Shown here one piece after another: positions 10,361 through 19,772 of a DNA stretch of 64,000 bases (position 1 is its first letter; each line of letters opens with the position of its first letter). Below the pieces are notes generated by a model. The model was given only the letters and a program-made list of their open reading frames with translations. It had not been told where the DNA came from and searched no databases. Position numbers and translations under genes: made by a program. Origin of the DNA: Sphingomonas yunnanensis (GTDB lineage Bacteria; Pseudomonadota; Alphaproteobacteria; Sphingomonadales; Sphingomonadaceae); NCBI RefSeq assembly GCF_019898765.1, contig NZ_JAIOKB010000001.1, positions 248,001-312,000 of the forward strand, written 5' to 3'.

Positions 10361-11309
10361 GCGCGGCGCGGCGCTGCTGACGGTGCTGCTGCTCGTCGCG
10401 GTGATCTCCGTCATGGCGGCGAGCGCGCTCGAGCGGCTGCGGCTGTCGACCCGGCTCGCCGCCAACGCGGTCGCGCTCGATGCCGCGCGCGGCTACGCCT
10501 ATGCCGCCGAGACCTTGGCGACCACGCGCGTGACGTCGCTGCTGAGCCAGGCGCGCGAGAGGGTCGCGCTGACGGGGGGATGGAGCGGGCGGCCGTTCGG
10601 GCTGCCGATCCCGGGCGGGACCGCGACCGCGCGCGTCACAGACGGCGGCAATTGCTTCAACCTCAACAGCCTCGTCGTGCGCGCGCCGGACGGCAGCTAC
10701 GCCGTCAACATCGAGTCGCTCCAGCAATTGCAGCGGCTGGCGCGGCTGCTGCGGGTGCCCGACGGCGATCGCGTCGCCGCCGCGGCGGCGGACTGGATCG
10801 ACAGCGACGACAGCCCGCTTCCCGGCGGGGCGGAGGACCGTGACTATCGTGGCTATCGCACCGCGGGCGTGCTGATGGCGGACGTGAGCGAGCTGCGCGC
10901 GGTGCGCGGCGTCACGCCCGAGGTATATCGCGCGCTGCGGCCCTACCTCTGCACGCTGCCGCTGGCGCAGCGCAACGTCTTCAACGTCAACACCCTGCTG
11001 CCCGAACAGGCGCCGCTGCTGGCGATGCTGGTGGGCGAGTCGCTCAGCGTCGAGGCGGCGCAGGGCGTGCTCTTGCGCCGGCCGCCGAACGGCTGGTCGA
11101 GCGTCGACCAGATGTGGGCACAGCTCTCGACCCAGAGCGGCGGTGCCTCGCAGGTGGGAGCGGCGCAGTCGACCAGCGTGAAGACCGTGTGGTTCGCGCT
11201 GCGCGTCGACGTGATGCTCGGCACCGCCGAATTGCACGAACAGGGGCTGATCGACGCGCGGACCCTTCCCGTCCGGCTCGTGACGCGGCAATGGGGAGAT
11301 GCGCCATGA
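10347..11309 (+). CDS. gspK: Minor pseudopilin GspK
   Basis: Large minor pseudopilin capping the T2SS pseudopilus, 320 residues, near the family's usual size. The prepilin leader is MRHGERG and the hydrophobic helix is AALLTVLLLVAVISVMAASA. It lacks the Glu at +5 (Thr instead), as expected for the tip subunit GspK. The SAM-like helical domain includes AAAADWIDSDDSPLPGGAED and the NVFNVNTL segment. The ATG at 10347 lies inside gspJ. Confidence 0.92.
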   Translation: MRHGERGAALLTVLLLVAVISVMAASALERLRLSTRLAANAVALDAARGYAYAAETLATTRVTSLLSQARERVALTGGWSGRPFGLPIPGGTATARVTDGGNCFNLNSLVVRAPDGSYAVNIESLQQLQRLARLLRVPDGDRVAAAAADWIDSDDSPLPGGAEDRDYRGYRTAGVLMADVSELRAVRGVTPEVYRALRPYLCTLPLAQRNVFNVNTLLPEQAPLLAMLVGESLSVEAAQGVLLRRPPNGWSSVDQMWAQLSTQSGGASQVGAAQSTSVKTVWFALRVDVMLGTAELHEQGLIDARTLPVRLVTRQWGDAP

Positions 11310-12391
11310 CCGCTGCCACGCTCCTCTTCCTGCCTTCCGCCGACGACCAGCCGTGGCGCTGGTGGCGCATCCGCGACGACCGCGTCGAGCGCGAGGGCGA
11401 GGGCGTCCCCGCGCGCGACGAGGAGGCGCCGGTGATCGCGGTCGCCCCCGCCGACGCGGTGACGCTCCACTGGGCCGAGCTGCCGGCACGCTCGCCCGCG
11501 CAGGCGCTCGCCGCCGCGCGCGTGGTGGTGAGCGACGCCACCGCGGAGCCGGCGCAGGAGCTCCACGTCGCGGTGGGCGGCGAGAAGAGCGGCGAGCGCG
11601 CGATCGCGGTGGTGGCGCCGGCGCTGATGCGGGGCTGGTTGGAGACGCTCGCGCGCGCCGGGATCGACCCGGGCGCGATCATCCCCGCGCCGCTGCTGCT
11701 GCCTGCGCCGGAGGAAGGCTATGTCGCCGCCGACCTGCCGGGGCAGCGGGTGGTGCGCGGCCGTACCAGCGGCTGGGCCGACGAGCCGCTGCTCACCGAG
11801 CTGATCACCGCGGGGGAGCGCCCGTCGCCGCTCGCGCGCGACGCGGTGCGCGACGCGGCGGTCGCGGCGATCGCCGCGCCGGCGATCGACCTGCGCCAGG
11901 GGGCGTTCGCGCGCCGCCGCCAGCGCGCGGTCGATTGGGCGCTGCTGCGCCGCCTGGCGATGCTGGTCGGTTGCATCCTGCTCGCCACCCTGGCGATCGA
12001 TCTCGTCCGGATCCTACGCTACTCCTTCGGTGCCGACGCGATCGAGGCGCAGGCCGACACGGTGGCGCGCCAGGCGCTGCCGCGCGGTGCGACCGCGGGC
12101 GACTCGTCGCGGCTGCTCGGCGAGCGGCTGACGCGGTTGCGCGGCCCAGGTCAGGGATTCACGCGCACCGCCGCGGCGGTCTACGCGACCGTCGACGCGG
12201 TGCCCGAGAGCGAGGTCACCGCGCTCCAGTTCGAGCCCAACGGGTCGCTGCGCGTGTCGCTGTCGCTCGCCGGCGAGGCACAGGCCAACACGATCAAGCA
12301 GCGGCTCGCGTCGGCGGGCTTCACCGTGGAGTCGAGCGTGTTCCAGCAGGCCAACAACCGGCTCACCGGCGACATGACGGTGCGGCCGTGA
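11306..12391 (+). CDS. gspL: Type II secretion protein GspL
   Basis: Bitopic protein joining the cytoplasmic ATPase GspE to the inner-membrane platform. 361 residues: an actin-like cytoplasmic domain (residues 1-220, e.g. VTLHWAELPARSPAQALAAA), one membrane segment around 225-245 (LLRRLAMLVGCILLATLAID), and a periplasmic ferredoxin-like domain ending TVESSVFQQANNRLTGDMTV. The start ATG overlaps the gspK stop (ATGA) and the stop overlaps the gspM GTG. Confidence 0.9.
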   Translation: MTAATLLFLPSADDQPWRWWRIRDDRVEREGEGVPARDEEAPVIAVAPADAVTLHWAELPARSPAQALAAARVVVSDATAEPAQELHVAVGGEKSGERAIAVVAPALMRGWLETLARAGIDPGAIIPAPLLLPAPEEGYVAADLPGQRVVRGRTSGWADEPLLTELITAGERPSPLARDAVRDAAVAAIAAPAIDLRQGAFARRRQRAVDWALLRRLAMLVGCILLATLAIDLVRILRYSFGADAIEAQADTVARQALPRGATAGDSSRLLGERLTRLRGPGQGFTRTAAAVYATVDAVPESEVTALQFEPNGSLRVSLSLAGEAQANTIKQRLASAGFTVESSVFQQANNRLTGDMTVRP

Positions 12392-12864
12392 ACGCCGCGC
12401 GCGCCTGGTTCGAGGCGCGATCGCTGCGCGAGCGCCGGCTGGTCGCGGTGATGGTGGTGCTGCTCGCCGTCACGATCGTGTGGGCGGCGGTGATCCTGCC
12501 GGTGCGCAACGGCCTGTCCGCATCGCGCGCGCGCTATACTGACGCGGTGGTGCGGCTAGGTGCGGCGCAGAGCGGGCTGGCCCAGGTCAAGTCGTTCCAG
12601 CGTCGCGGTGCGACCGCGCTCGGCGGCTCGCTGGCTGACGTGGTACGCGCGCGTGCCGACGCGGCCGGGTTCGCGCTGGCCTCGCTGGACGTGGTCGCGC
12701 CCGACCAGGTGCGCACCTCGATCACCAGCGCGCGCGCCGGGGCGCTGATGCGCTGGGTCGCGGGGCTGGAGCAGGAAGGCATCCTCGTCGACTCGCTCAG
12801 CGTCACCGGCAGCGGCGCGGGTAGCGTTACCGCTCAGCTCAGCCTGCGCCAGCGGGGCGAGTGA
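12388..12864 (+). CDS. gspM: Type II secretion protein GspM
   Basis: Small bitopic platform protein that partners GspL. 158 residues: a short cytoplasmic N-terminus (ARAWFEARSLRERRLV), one membrane helix around residues 16-36, a coiled region, and a periplasmic ferredoxin-like domain ending LIVDSLSVTG-type sequence and SVTAQLSLRQRG. GTG start overlapping the gspL stop (GTGA). Confidence 0.88.
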   Translation: MNAARAWFEARSLRERRLVAVMVVLLAVTIVWAAVILPVRNGLSASRARYTDAVVRLGAAQSGLAQVKSFQRRGATALGGSLADVVRARADAAGFALASLDVVAPDQVRTSITSARAGALMRWVAGLEQEGILVDSLSVTGSGAGSVTAQLSLRQRGE

Positions 12865-13583
12865 TGCGCATCCGTCTCGCCACCGGGCGCCGCGCGCTCT
12901 TCATCGCTCTGTTCGCGCTGGCGATGCTGGTCTTCCTGCCGATGCGGTTGGCGCTCGGCTGGGCCGGGCTCGACGCGCAGGGTTTCACGGCGCGCGAGGT
13001 GACGGGCAGCCTCTGGTCGGGCCGGCTTGTCGAGGCGCGCTTCGGCGACATCGCGCTGGGCGACCTCGACGCCGGCGTGTCGCCGCTGGCGCTGCTGATC
13101 GGGCGCGCGCGGATCGCGCTGGCGGGCGCGAGCGCCGACCCGTCGCGTCAGCTGTCGGGCACGGTCGAGCTGGCGCGCAACCGCGCCGCCGTCATCGGCG
13201 CGCGCGGGCCGCTGACTCCTGGCAACGCCTTTCGCCCGCTGCCCGTGACCGCGCTCGACCTCGACGACGTCACCGTGCGCTTCGTCGACTCAACGTGCGA
13301 GCAGGCCGAGGGACGTGTTCGCGCGACATTGTCGGGCCAGTTCCTCGGCCAGCCGCTGCCCGGCGCGATCAGCGGCACCGCGCGCTGCGACGGGGGAGCA
13401 TTGCTGCTGCCGCTGAACAGCGGGGCGGGCGAGGGCGTCAACCTGCGGCTCTGGCCAGACGGCCGCTATCGCGCCGAGCTGACGCTCGTGCCGACCGACC
13501 CGACGATCGCGGCACGGCTCGACGCCGGCGGCTTCGTCGCCAACGGCGCCGCGCGCACCTTCGCCGTGGAAGGAAGATTCTGA
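12864..13583 (+). CDS. gspN: Type II secretion protein GspN
   Basis: Last gene of the operon; 239 residues. An N-terminal membrane anchor (ALFIALFALAMLVFLPMRL) is followed by a periplasmic domain with the GspN pattern REVTGSLWSGRLVEARFGDI and PLSLL-like GVSPLALLIG. GspN is an optional T2SS component of unclear function. The ATG at 12864 shares a base with the gspM stop; a GTG at 12861 is an alternative. tRNA-His begins 48 bp after the stop. Confidence 0.87.
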   Translation: MRIRLATGRRALFIALFALAMLVFLPMRLALGWAGLDAQGFTAREVTGSLWSGRLVEARFGDIALGDLDAGVSPLALLIGRARIALAGASADPSRQLSGTVELARNRAAVIGARGPLTPGNAFRPLPVTALDLDDVTVRFVDSTCEQAEGRVRATLSGQFLGQPLPGAISGTARCDGGALLLPLNSGAGEGVNLRLWPDGRYRAELTLVPTDPTIAARLDAGGFVANGAARTFAVEGRF

Positions 13584-13631
13584 GCGCCTTGACGAGGGGC
13601 CACGCGCACCGCTAGGGGACCGGCCTTCGCG

Positions 13632-13708
13632 GCGATCGTAGCTCAGTTGGTTAGAGCATCGGTTTGTGGTACCGAGGGTCGCGGGTTCAAGTCCCGTCGG
13701 TCGCCCCA
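13632..13708 (+). tRNA. tRNA-His (anticodon GTG)
   Basis: A full cloverleaf can be drawn: acceptor GCGATCG with CGGTCGC (one G-U pair), D-arm GCTC/GAGC, anticodon stem TCGGT/ACCGA with loop TTGTGGT (anticodon GTG, His), T-arm with GGTTCAAGTCC, and an encoded CCA at 13706-13708. The discriminator is C73 and the base before position 1 is G (13631), so the canonical G-1:C73 histidine identity pair is present. Confidence 0.95.
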
Positions 13709-13752
13709 TTTCTCCCCATCCTCATTTCGCGCTGGCCTCCGCGGCCTGCTAT

Positions 13753-13778
13753 GAATATTGCGCTTCGAAGTAATATTC
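13753..13778. promoter_or_regulatory. AT-rich palindrome upstream of leucine dehydrogenase, Lrp-like
   Basis: GAATATT at 13753-13759 and AATATTC at 13772-13778 are perfect inverted repeats in an otherwise very GC-rich region, ending 22 bp before the dehydrogenase start. Read on the minus strand, CAGAATATTACTTCG matches 12 of 15 positions of the enterobacterial Lrp consensus as I remember it. An Lrp/AsnC-type operator is therefore plausible. Confidence 0.4.
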
Positions 13779-13800
13779 TGCTGCGCTTGACGGAGGCGTG

Positions 13801-14853
13801 ATGACCTCGCTGTGGGACTATCCCGATTTCGACGCCCATGAGGGGCTTCACCTGTTCGCCGATCCGGCCTCCGGGCTGAAGGCCGTGATCGCGGTCCACT
13901 CGACCGCGCTCGGGCCAGCCGCGGGTGGGGTGCGCTTCTGGCATTACGCCGACGACTCGCGCGCGCTCACCGACGCGCTGCGGCTGTCGCGCGGGATGAG
14001 CTACAAGAATGCTATGGCGGGACTGGCGCTCGGCGGCGGCAAGGGCGTCGTGCTCGCGTCGCGGCCGGGCGAGACGATCAGCGAGGCGCAGCTGCGTGCC
14101 TTCGGCCGCTCGGTCGAGTCGCTCGGTGGCCGCTACGTCACCGCCGAGGACGTCGGCATGTCCGAGGCGCGGATGAAGCTGATCGCCGAGGAGACGCGCT
14201 ACGTCTCCGGCCTGCCCGTGGCGCAGGGCGCGGCGGGGGGCGACCCAGGGCCCTACACCGCCCATGGCGTCTATCTCGGTGTGCGCGCCGCGGCCAAGCG
14301 CGGGCTCGGCAGCGACGACGTCCGCGGCGTGCGGGTCGCCATCCAGGGCCTCGGCTCGGTCGGCGGCGGGCTCGCCAAGCTGCTCACGCGCGACGGCGCG
14401 GTGCTGACGCTCGCCGACGTCGACCAGGCGCGCGCCGAGCGGCTCGCGGCCGAGCTGGGGGCCGCCGTGATCGCACCCGAGGCGATCCTGAGCGCCGAGG
14501 TCGACATCGTCAGCCCCAACGCCTTGGGCGCGATCCTGACCGAGCAGTCGATCCCGACGCTCAAGGCCAGGATCGTCGCTGGCGGCGCCAACAACCAGCT
14601 CGCCACCGCGGCGGACGGGCGGCGTCTCCACGAGGCGGGCGTGGTCTACGCGCCCGACTATGTCATCAACGCGGGCGGGATCATCAACGTCGGGCTCGAG
14701 TATCTCGGCCACGGCGACGAGGCCGAGGTAATGGCGCGGATCGCGCAGATCCCGGGGCGGCTCGATCAGGTGTGGGACGAGGCCGAGGTAACCGGCGATC
14801 CGACCGCCGAGGTCGCGGACCGGATCGCGCGGCGGCTGATCGGGCGCGAGTGA
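13801..14853 (+). CDS. Leucine/valine/phenylalanine dehydrogenase family protein
   Basis: NAD-dependent oxidative deamination of a branched-chain or aromatic L-amino acid to its 2-oxo acid. 350 residues, the usual size. The dimerisation/catalytic domain has the glycine-rich GLALGGGKGVVLA motif with its catalytic lysine (about residue 80), PAAGGVRFW, and the second catalytic region VTAEDVGMS; the Rossmann domain has VAIQGLGSVGGGLAKLL. The C-terminal part has DYVINAGGIINVGLEY. The start is the ATG at 13801, preceded by GGAGG; a GTG one codon earlier is less well spaced. It fits a leucine-catabolic role together with the liu genes and ETF-QO elsewhere in the window. Confidence 0.88.
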   Translation: MTSLWDYPDFDAHEGLHLFADPASGLKAVIAVHSTALGPAAGGVRFWHYADDSRALTDALRLSRGMSYKNAMAGLALGGGKGVVLASRPGETISEAQLRAFGRSVESLGGRYVTAEDVGMSEARMKLIAEETRYVSGLPVAQGAAGGDPGPYTAHGVYLGVRAAAKRGLGSDDVRGVRVAIQGLGSVGGGLAKLLTRDGAVLTLADVDQARAERLAAELGAAVIAPEAILSAEVDIVSPNALGAILTEQSIPTLKARIVAGGANNQLATAADGRRLHEAGVVYAPDYVINAGGIINVGLEYLGHGDEAEVMARIAQIPGRLDQVWDEAEVTGDPTAEVADRIARRLIGRE

Positions 14854-14953
14854 TCCGGGAGCTGCGCCGTGTTACGCTGCGCGGCGCGCATGATAGGCGA
14901 TCTCGTGGGGCATAAGGATCGCCATGGAGAGCGTAACCTCTCCACTCCCGCGA

Positions 14954-15049
14954 CCGTCATCACGGACCTGGTGCGGGATCCACTGACCCGCGTACTCAGG
15001 CGCCGGCAGGGGCGGCACGGTGGATCCCGGACCAAGTCCGGGATGACGG
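14954..15049. repeat. REP-like paired-hairpin element before eda
   Basis: Arms 14954-14983 and 15020-15049 are 30-bp inverted repeats matching at 27 of 30 positions, with CCGTCAT/ATGACGG outer edges and GGATCCAC/GTGGATCC inner edges. The right arm contains a perfect hairpin (ATCCCGGAC, short loop, GTCCGGGAT). The element sits between the convergent dehydrogenase and eda genes. Confidence 0.85.
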
Positions 15050-15107
15050 AGGGTGGGGGCGGGGCTCCTAGACGCGACCAGCGCGCCTCCCACCTCTTCC
15101 CGTCGCC

Positions 15108-15713
15108 CTACCGCGCCAGACCCGCTGCCGCGCGCGCACGCGCCTCGATCTCGGGCAACGTGCCCTCGGTCACCCAGCTGCCGCCGACGCACAGCACCGG
15201 GTCGAGCGCGAGCCAGTCGGGCGCGCTCGCCTCGGTGATGCCGCCGGTCGGGCAGAAGCGGCACTGGTAGAAGGGCGCCGCCAGCGCCTTGAGCGCCTTG
15301 ATCCCGCCGCTCGTCTCGGCCGGGAAGAACTTGAAGTGCGACAGCCCCATGTCGAGCCCGCGCATGATGTCGCCCGCGGTGGCGATGCCGGGCAGCCACG
15401 GGATCCCGCTCGCCAGGATCGTCTCGCCCAGCTTCTGTGACAGGCCCGGCGAGACGATGAACTCCGCGCCCGCGTCCTTGACCTGCGCGACCTGCTCGGC
15501 GGTGACCACGGTGCCCGCGCCGACGATCGCGCCGGGCACTTCCTTCATCGCACGGATCGCGTCGAGCGCGGCGGGGGTGCGCAGCGTCACCTCCAGCACC
15601 TTGAGCCCGCCGGCGACCAGCGCCTCGGCCAGCCCGCGCGCCTGCGCGGCGTCCTTGATCACCAGCACCGGGATCACCGGGCTGGTGCGCATCACGGTCT
15701 CGATGTCGCTCAT
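15108..15713 (-). CDS. eda: KDPG/KHG aldolase (2-dehydro-3-deoxy-phosphogluconate aldolase)
   Basis: Last enzyme of the Entner-Doudoroff pathway, splitting KDPG into pyruvate and glyceraldehyde-3-P. 201 residues. The family signature is clear: EVTLRT with the catalytic Glu at residue 41, GAGTV, and the Schiff-base lysine K128 in HFKFFPAE, followed by CPTGGI. It starts 4 bp after the glk stop and is the last gene of the minus-strand sugar cluster. Confidence 0.95.
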   Translation of the reverse strand: MSDIETVMRTSPVIPVLVIKDAAQARGLAEALVAGGLKVLEVTLRTPAALDAIRAMKEVPGAIVGAGTVVTAEQVAQVKDAGAEFIVSPGLSQKLGETILASGIPWLPGIATAGDIMRGLDMGLSHFKFFPAETSGGIKALKALAAPFYQCRFCPTGGITEASAPDWLALDPVLCVGGSWVTEGTLPEIEARARAAAGLAR

Positions 15714-15717
15714 GGTC

Positions 15718-16683
15718 TCACTGATGCTCCTGCGCGAAAGCCGCCGCGGCGCCGAACAGGCCGGGCTGGGGATGGGTGATGAGCTTGACCGGTATCGCCG
15801 CCATCATCGACTGGAACCGGCCCTTGGAGACGAACCGCTGGTCGAAGCCCGAGCGCAGCAGTTTGTCCTTGATCCGTAGCCCCAGGCCGCCGGCGATCAC
15901 GACTCCCTTGGCGCCCTGCGCCAGCGCGAGGTCGCCCGCGACCGCACCGAGCGCGAGGCAGAAGCGATCGAGCGCGGCGAGCGCGATCGAGTCGGTGCCC
16001 TCCAGCGCCTCGGTCCAGATCGCCTTGTCGTCGCGGCGCAGCACCGCGCGCCCCTCCAGCTCGGCGAGCGTCTCGTAGATCGCGACGATGCCGGGGCCGG
16101 CGACGATGCGCTCGGCCGAGACCCGCGTGTAGGTCTTGCGCAGGCGCTTGAGAATAGCGTCCTCGATGCCGTCGAGCGGGGCATAGTCCATGTGCCCGCC
16201 CTCGGTCGGCAGCACCCAGTAGCGGCCCTGATGCTGCAACACCTGGGCCACGCCCAGCCCGGTGCCTGGGCCACAGACGGTGGTGACGCCCTCGCTCGGG
16301 AGATCAATGTCTGGCCCGCAGAGATGCTCGAAGTCGTCCGCGGGCAGCTGCGCGACGGCGTGGCCGATCGCGCCGAAATCGTTGATGATCGTCCATTGGT
16401 CGGCGCCGAGCCGCTCAGGGATCAGCGAGGGGCGGATCACCCAGGGATTGTTGGTCAGGCGGATCACGTCGCCCGTGATGGGCGAGGCCACCGCGATCGC
16501 GGCGGCGGCAGGCAGGGTGCCGCCCTGGCGCGCCCGGAACGCCTCGTAGGCGGTCTGCAGGCTGGCGTGCTCGGCGGTCTTGAGCGTCACCGGCTCGCCC
16601 AGCGACTGGACTCGGCCCTTGTCGACCTCGGCGATCGCGAAGCGGGCGTGGGTGCCGCCGATGTCCACCGATACGATCTGCAT
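15718..16683 (-). CDS. glk: Glucokinase (Glk family)
   Basis: ATP-dependent phosphorylation of glucose to glucose-6-P. 321 residues. The phosphate-binding motif [10 protein letters not shown] is at residues 7-16, with the substrate region [19 protein letters not shown] and [11 protein letters not shown], the GPGTGLGVA loop near 140 and the [11 protein letters not shown] motif. The frame extends upstream, but the start at 16683 yields the standard [10 protein letters not shown] beginning. An imperfect hairpin (16754-16774) lies in the 101-bp gap to edd and may mark an attenuator or processing site. Confidence 0.93.
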   Translation of the reverse strand: MQIVSVDIGGTHARFAIAEVDKGRVQSLGEPVTLKTAEHASLQTAYEAFRARQGGTLPAAAAIAVASPITGDVIRLTNNPWVIRPSLIPERLGADQWTIINDFGAIGHAVAQLPADDFEHLCGPDIDLPSEGVTTVCGPGTGLGVAQVLQHQGRYWVLPTEGGHMDYAPLDGIEDAILKRLRKTYTRVSAERIVAGPGIVAIYETLAELEGRAVLRRDDKAIWTEALEGTDSIALAALDRFCLALGAVAGDLALAQGAKGVVIAGGLGLRIKDKLLRSGFDQRFVSKGRFQSMMAAIPVKLITHPQPGLFGAAAAFAQEHQ

Positions 16684-16784
16684 GCTCTTCTTCCTCTCCC
16701 CGTCGCACGGGCTGCCGGTTGCCGCGACGCGCGCCGCGGTACCCCGCTCGCGACCCTCTTCCCGCGGGAGAGGGCGCTTAGCTA

Positions 16785-18599
<1,815 letters not shown>

Positions 18600-18644
18600 G
18601 CTGCTACCTTCGGCTCGGGCGGGTCATCGCGCGGCGGCGCGGTT

Positions 18645-18696
18645 GTGCGGCAGGGCCCTGCCGCACTCAAGTCCCGCGAGGTCGGAATACGTATTC
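18645..18696. promoter_or_regulatory. Two perfect palindromes between pgl and edd
   Basis: 18645-18666 is a perfect 22-bp palindrome without a spacer (GTGCGGCAGGG and its complement). 18685-18696 is a second perfect palindrome, GAATACGTATTC, unusually AT-rich for this DNA. Both lie upstream of edd-glk-eda on the minus strand. The first could act as a terminator or processing hairpin for pgl, the second as an operator for an internal promoter; the regulator is unknown. Confidence 0.45.
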
Positions 18697-18706
18697 GTGG
18701 GGCGGC

Positions 18707-19411
18707 TCAGGCGGCCCAGTGGATGTCGACGGGCAGCTCGGCGTCGGCGAGCACGCGGCCGATCGGATAAGGCGAGCCGGCGCCCTCCTTGATGGCGTCC
18801 TCGATCACCTTGCGCTTGGCGTCGCCGGTCACCGCGATCAGCAGCGCGCGCGCGGTGGCGATCGCCTGACGGCTGAGCGTGACTCGCGCCACCGGCGCCT
18901 CGGGCGGGAGCGGATCGGGCATCACGCCGAGCGCGCGGCGATCCTTCGGGCCGTTGAGCGCCTCGTCATAGTCGGGTCCGGGGAAGATCGAGGCGGTATG
19001 GCCGTCGCCGCCGACGCCGAGCACGCACAGGTCGAGCGGCCAGTGCAGGTCCTGCATCAGCGCGTCGGCCGAGCGGCCCGCGGCCTTGTAGTCGTCGGTC
19101 GCCTTGGGCACGATCGGCATCACCCGCGCGCCCTTGGGAAGGAAGATCTTTCCCAGCGCGGTGACGTTGGAGAGCGGGTCGCCGAGCGGGACGATCCGCT
19201 CGTCGCCGGGGACGATCGTCACGCGTTTCCAGTCGAGCTTGGCCTTGGCCAGCTTCTCATAGGCGGGCAGGGGCGTCTTGCCGCCCGCCAGCGCGATCAC
19301 GGCCGAGCCGCGCGCGTCGATCGCGCTCTCGATGACGAACTGGATATCGCCCGCGACGGCGTCGGCGAGCTCGGCCGCGTCGTCATAATCCCACCATTCG
19401 ATCTCGGTCAT
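18707..19411 (-). CDS. pgl: 6-phosphogluconolactonase
   Basis: Hydrolyses 6-phosphogluconolactone to 6-phosphogluconate between Zwf and Edd. 234 residues, with the SugarP isomerase-like fold: ALAGGKTPLPAYEKL near residue 40, VPGDERIVPLGDPLSN near 65, and the lactonase motif LGVGGDGHTASIFPG near 137. It lies between zwf and edd in the minus-strand cluster, and the 361-bp gap to zwf is filled by repeats. Confidence 0.93.
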   Translation of the reverse strand: MTEIEWWDYDDAAELADAVAGDIQFVIESAIDARGSAVIALAGGKTPLPAYEKLAKAKLDWKRVTIVPGDERIVPLGDPLSNVTALGKIFLPKGARVMPIVPKATDDYKAAGRSADALMQDLHWPLDLCVLGVGGDGHTASIFPGPDYDEALNGPKDRRALGVMPDPLPPEAPVARVTLSRQAIATARALLIAVTGDAKRKVIEDAIKEGAGSPYPIGRVLADAELPVDIHWAA

Positions 19412-19582
19412 GTCTCTCTCCGTCGCTGGCGCTTAGGGCCGCGCTGGTCGCCGCGCGGTTCGCGCCGGCAAGGGTCGTGGCCCTGCTTTCGCAGGAAGTT
19501 CGGTCAGGTCAACCGAGCAATGCGGTGGCTGGGCGTGAGGGTAGGCGGTCGGGTGATGAGCGGCGCGACATCTGAGCGTCCA

Positions 19583-19667
19583 CCCCGGCGAACGCCGGGG
19601 CCCAGTGGGGTAGGCCGTGGTGAGTCGCAGTGCGACCTTCCCACCGGGGCCCCGGCGTTCGCCGGGG
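19583..19667. repeat. Class B paired-hairpin repeat, copy 1, in the pgl-zwf gap
   Basis: A perfect 21-bp inverted repeat (19583-19603 and 19647-19667) whose arms are themselves hairpins (CCCCGGCGAACGCCGGGG). It shares the two-arm architecture of the GTCATCC-type elements but has a different arm sequence. The 361-bp gap 19412-19772 holds this copy, the next one, and no gene that I can recognise. Confidence 0.85.
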
Positions 19668-19696
19668 CGATAGCCATGTCAGCGACCCGCGCTCCA

Positions 19697-19757
19697 GCGA
19701 ACGCAGGAGCCCAGAGTCACGAGCGCCTCGCCCACAACCCTGGGTTCCTGCGTTCGC
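19697..19757. repeat. Class B paired-hairpin repeat, copy 2, in the pgl-zwf gap
   Basis: 18-bp arms 19697-19714 and 19740-19757 match at 17 of 18 positions as an inverted repeat; the right arm forms a hairpin (TTCCTGCGTTCGCAGGAA). The core GCGAACGC is shared with the copy 30 bp away, so the two are tandem members of one family. Confidence 0.8.
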
Positions 19758-19772
19758 AGGAACACCGAACGG

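Noticed and set aside
13787-13800. TTGACG-GAGG-CGTG before leucine dehydrogenase as a second copy of the ETF-QO palindrome
   Set aside because: The right half matches only in part and the middle is the Shine-Dalgarno, so the similarity is probably chance.
14864-14887. GCGCCG/CGGCGC hairpin after the leucine dehydrogenase
   Set aside because: Six base pairs with a 12-nt loop and no T-tract; common by chance at this GC content.
19583-19757. Closely spaced palindromes considered as a CRISPR array
   Set aside because: Units are inverted, not direct repeats, differ in sequence, have no uniform spacers and no cas genes are near.
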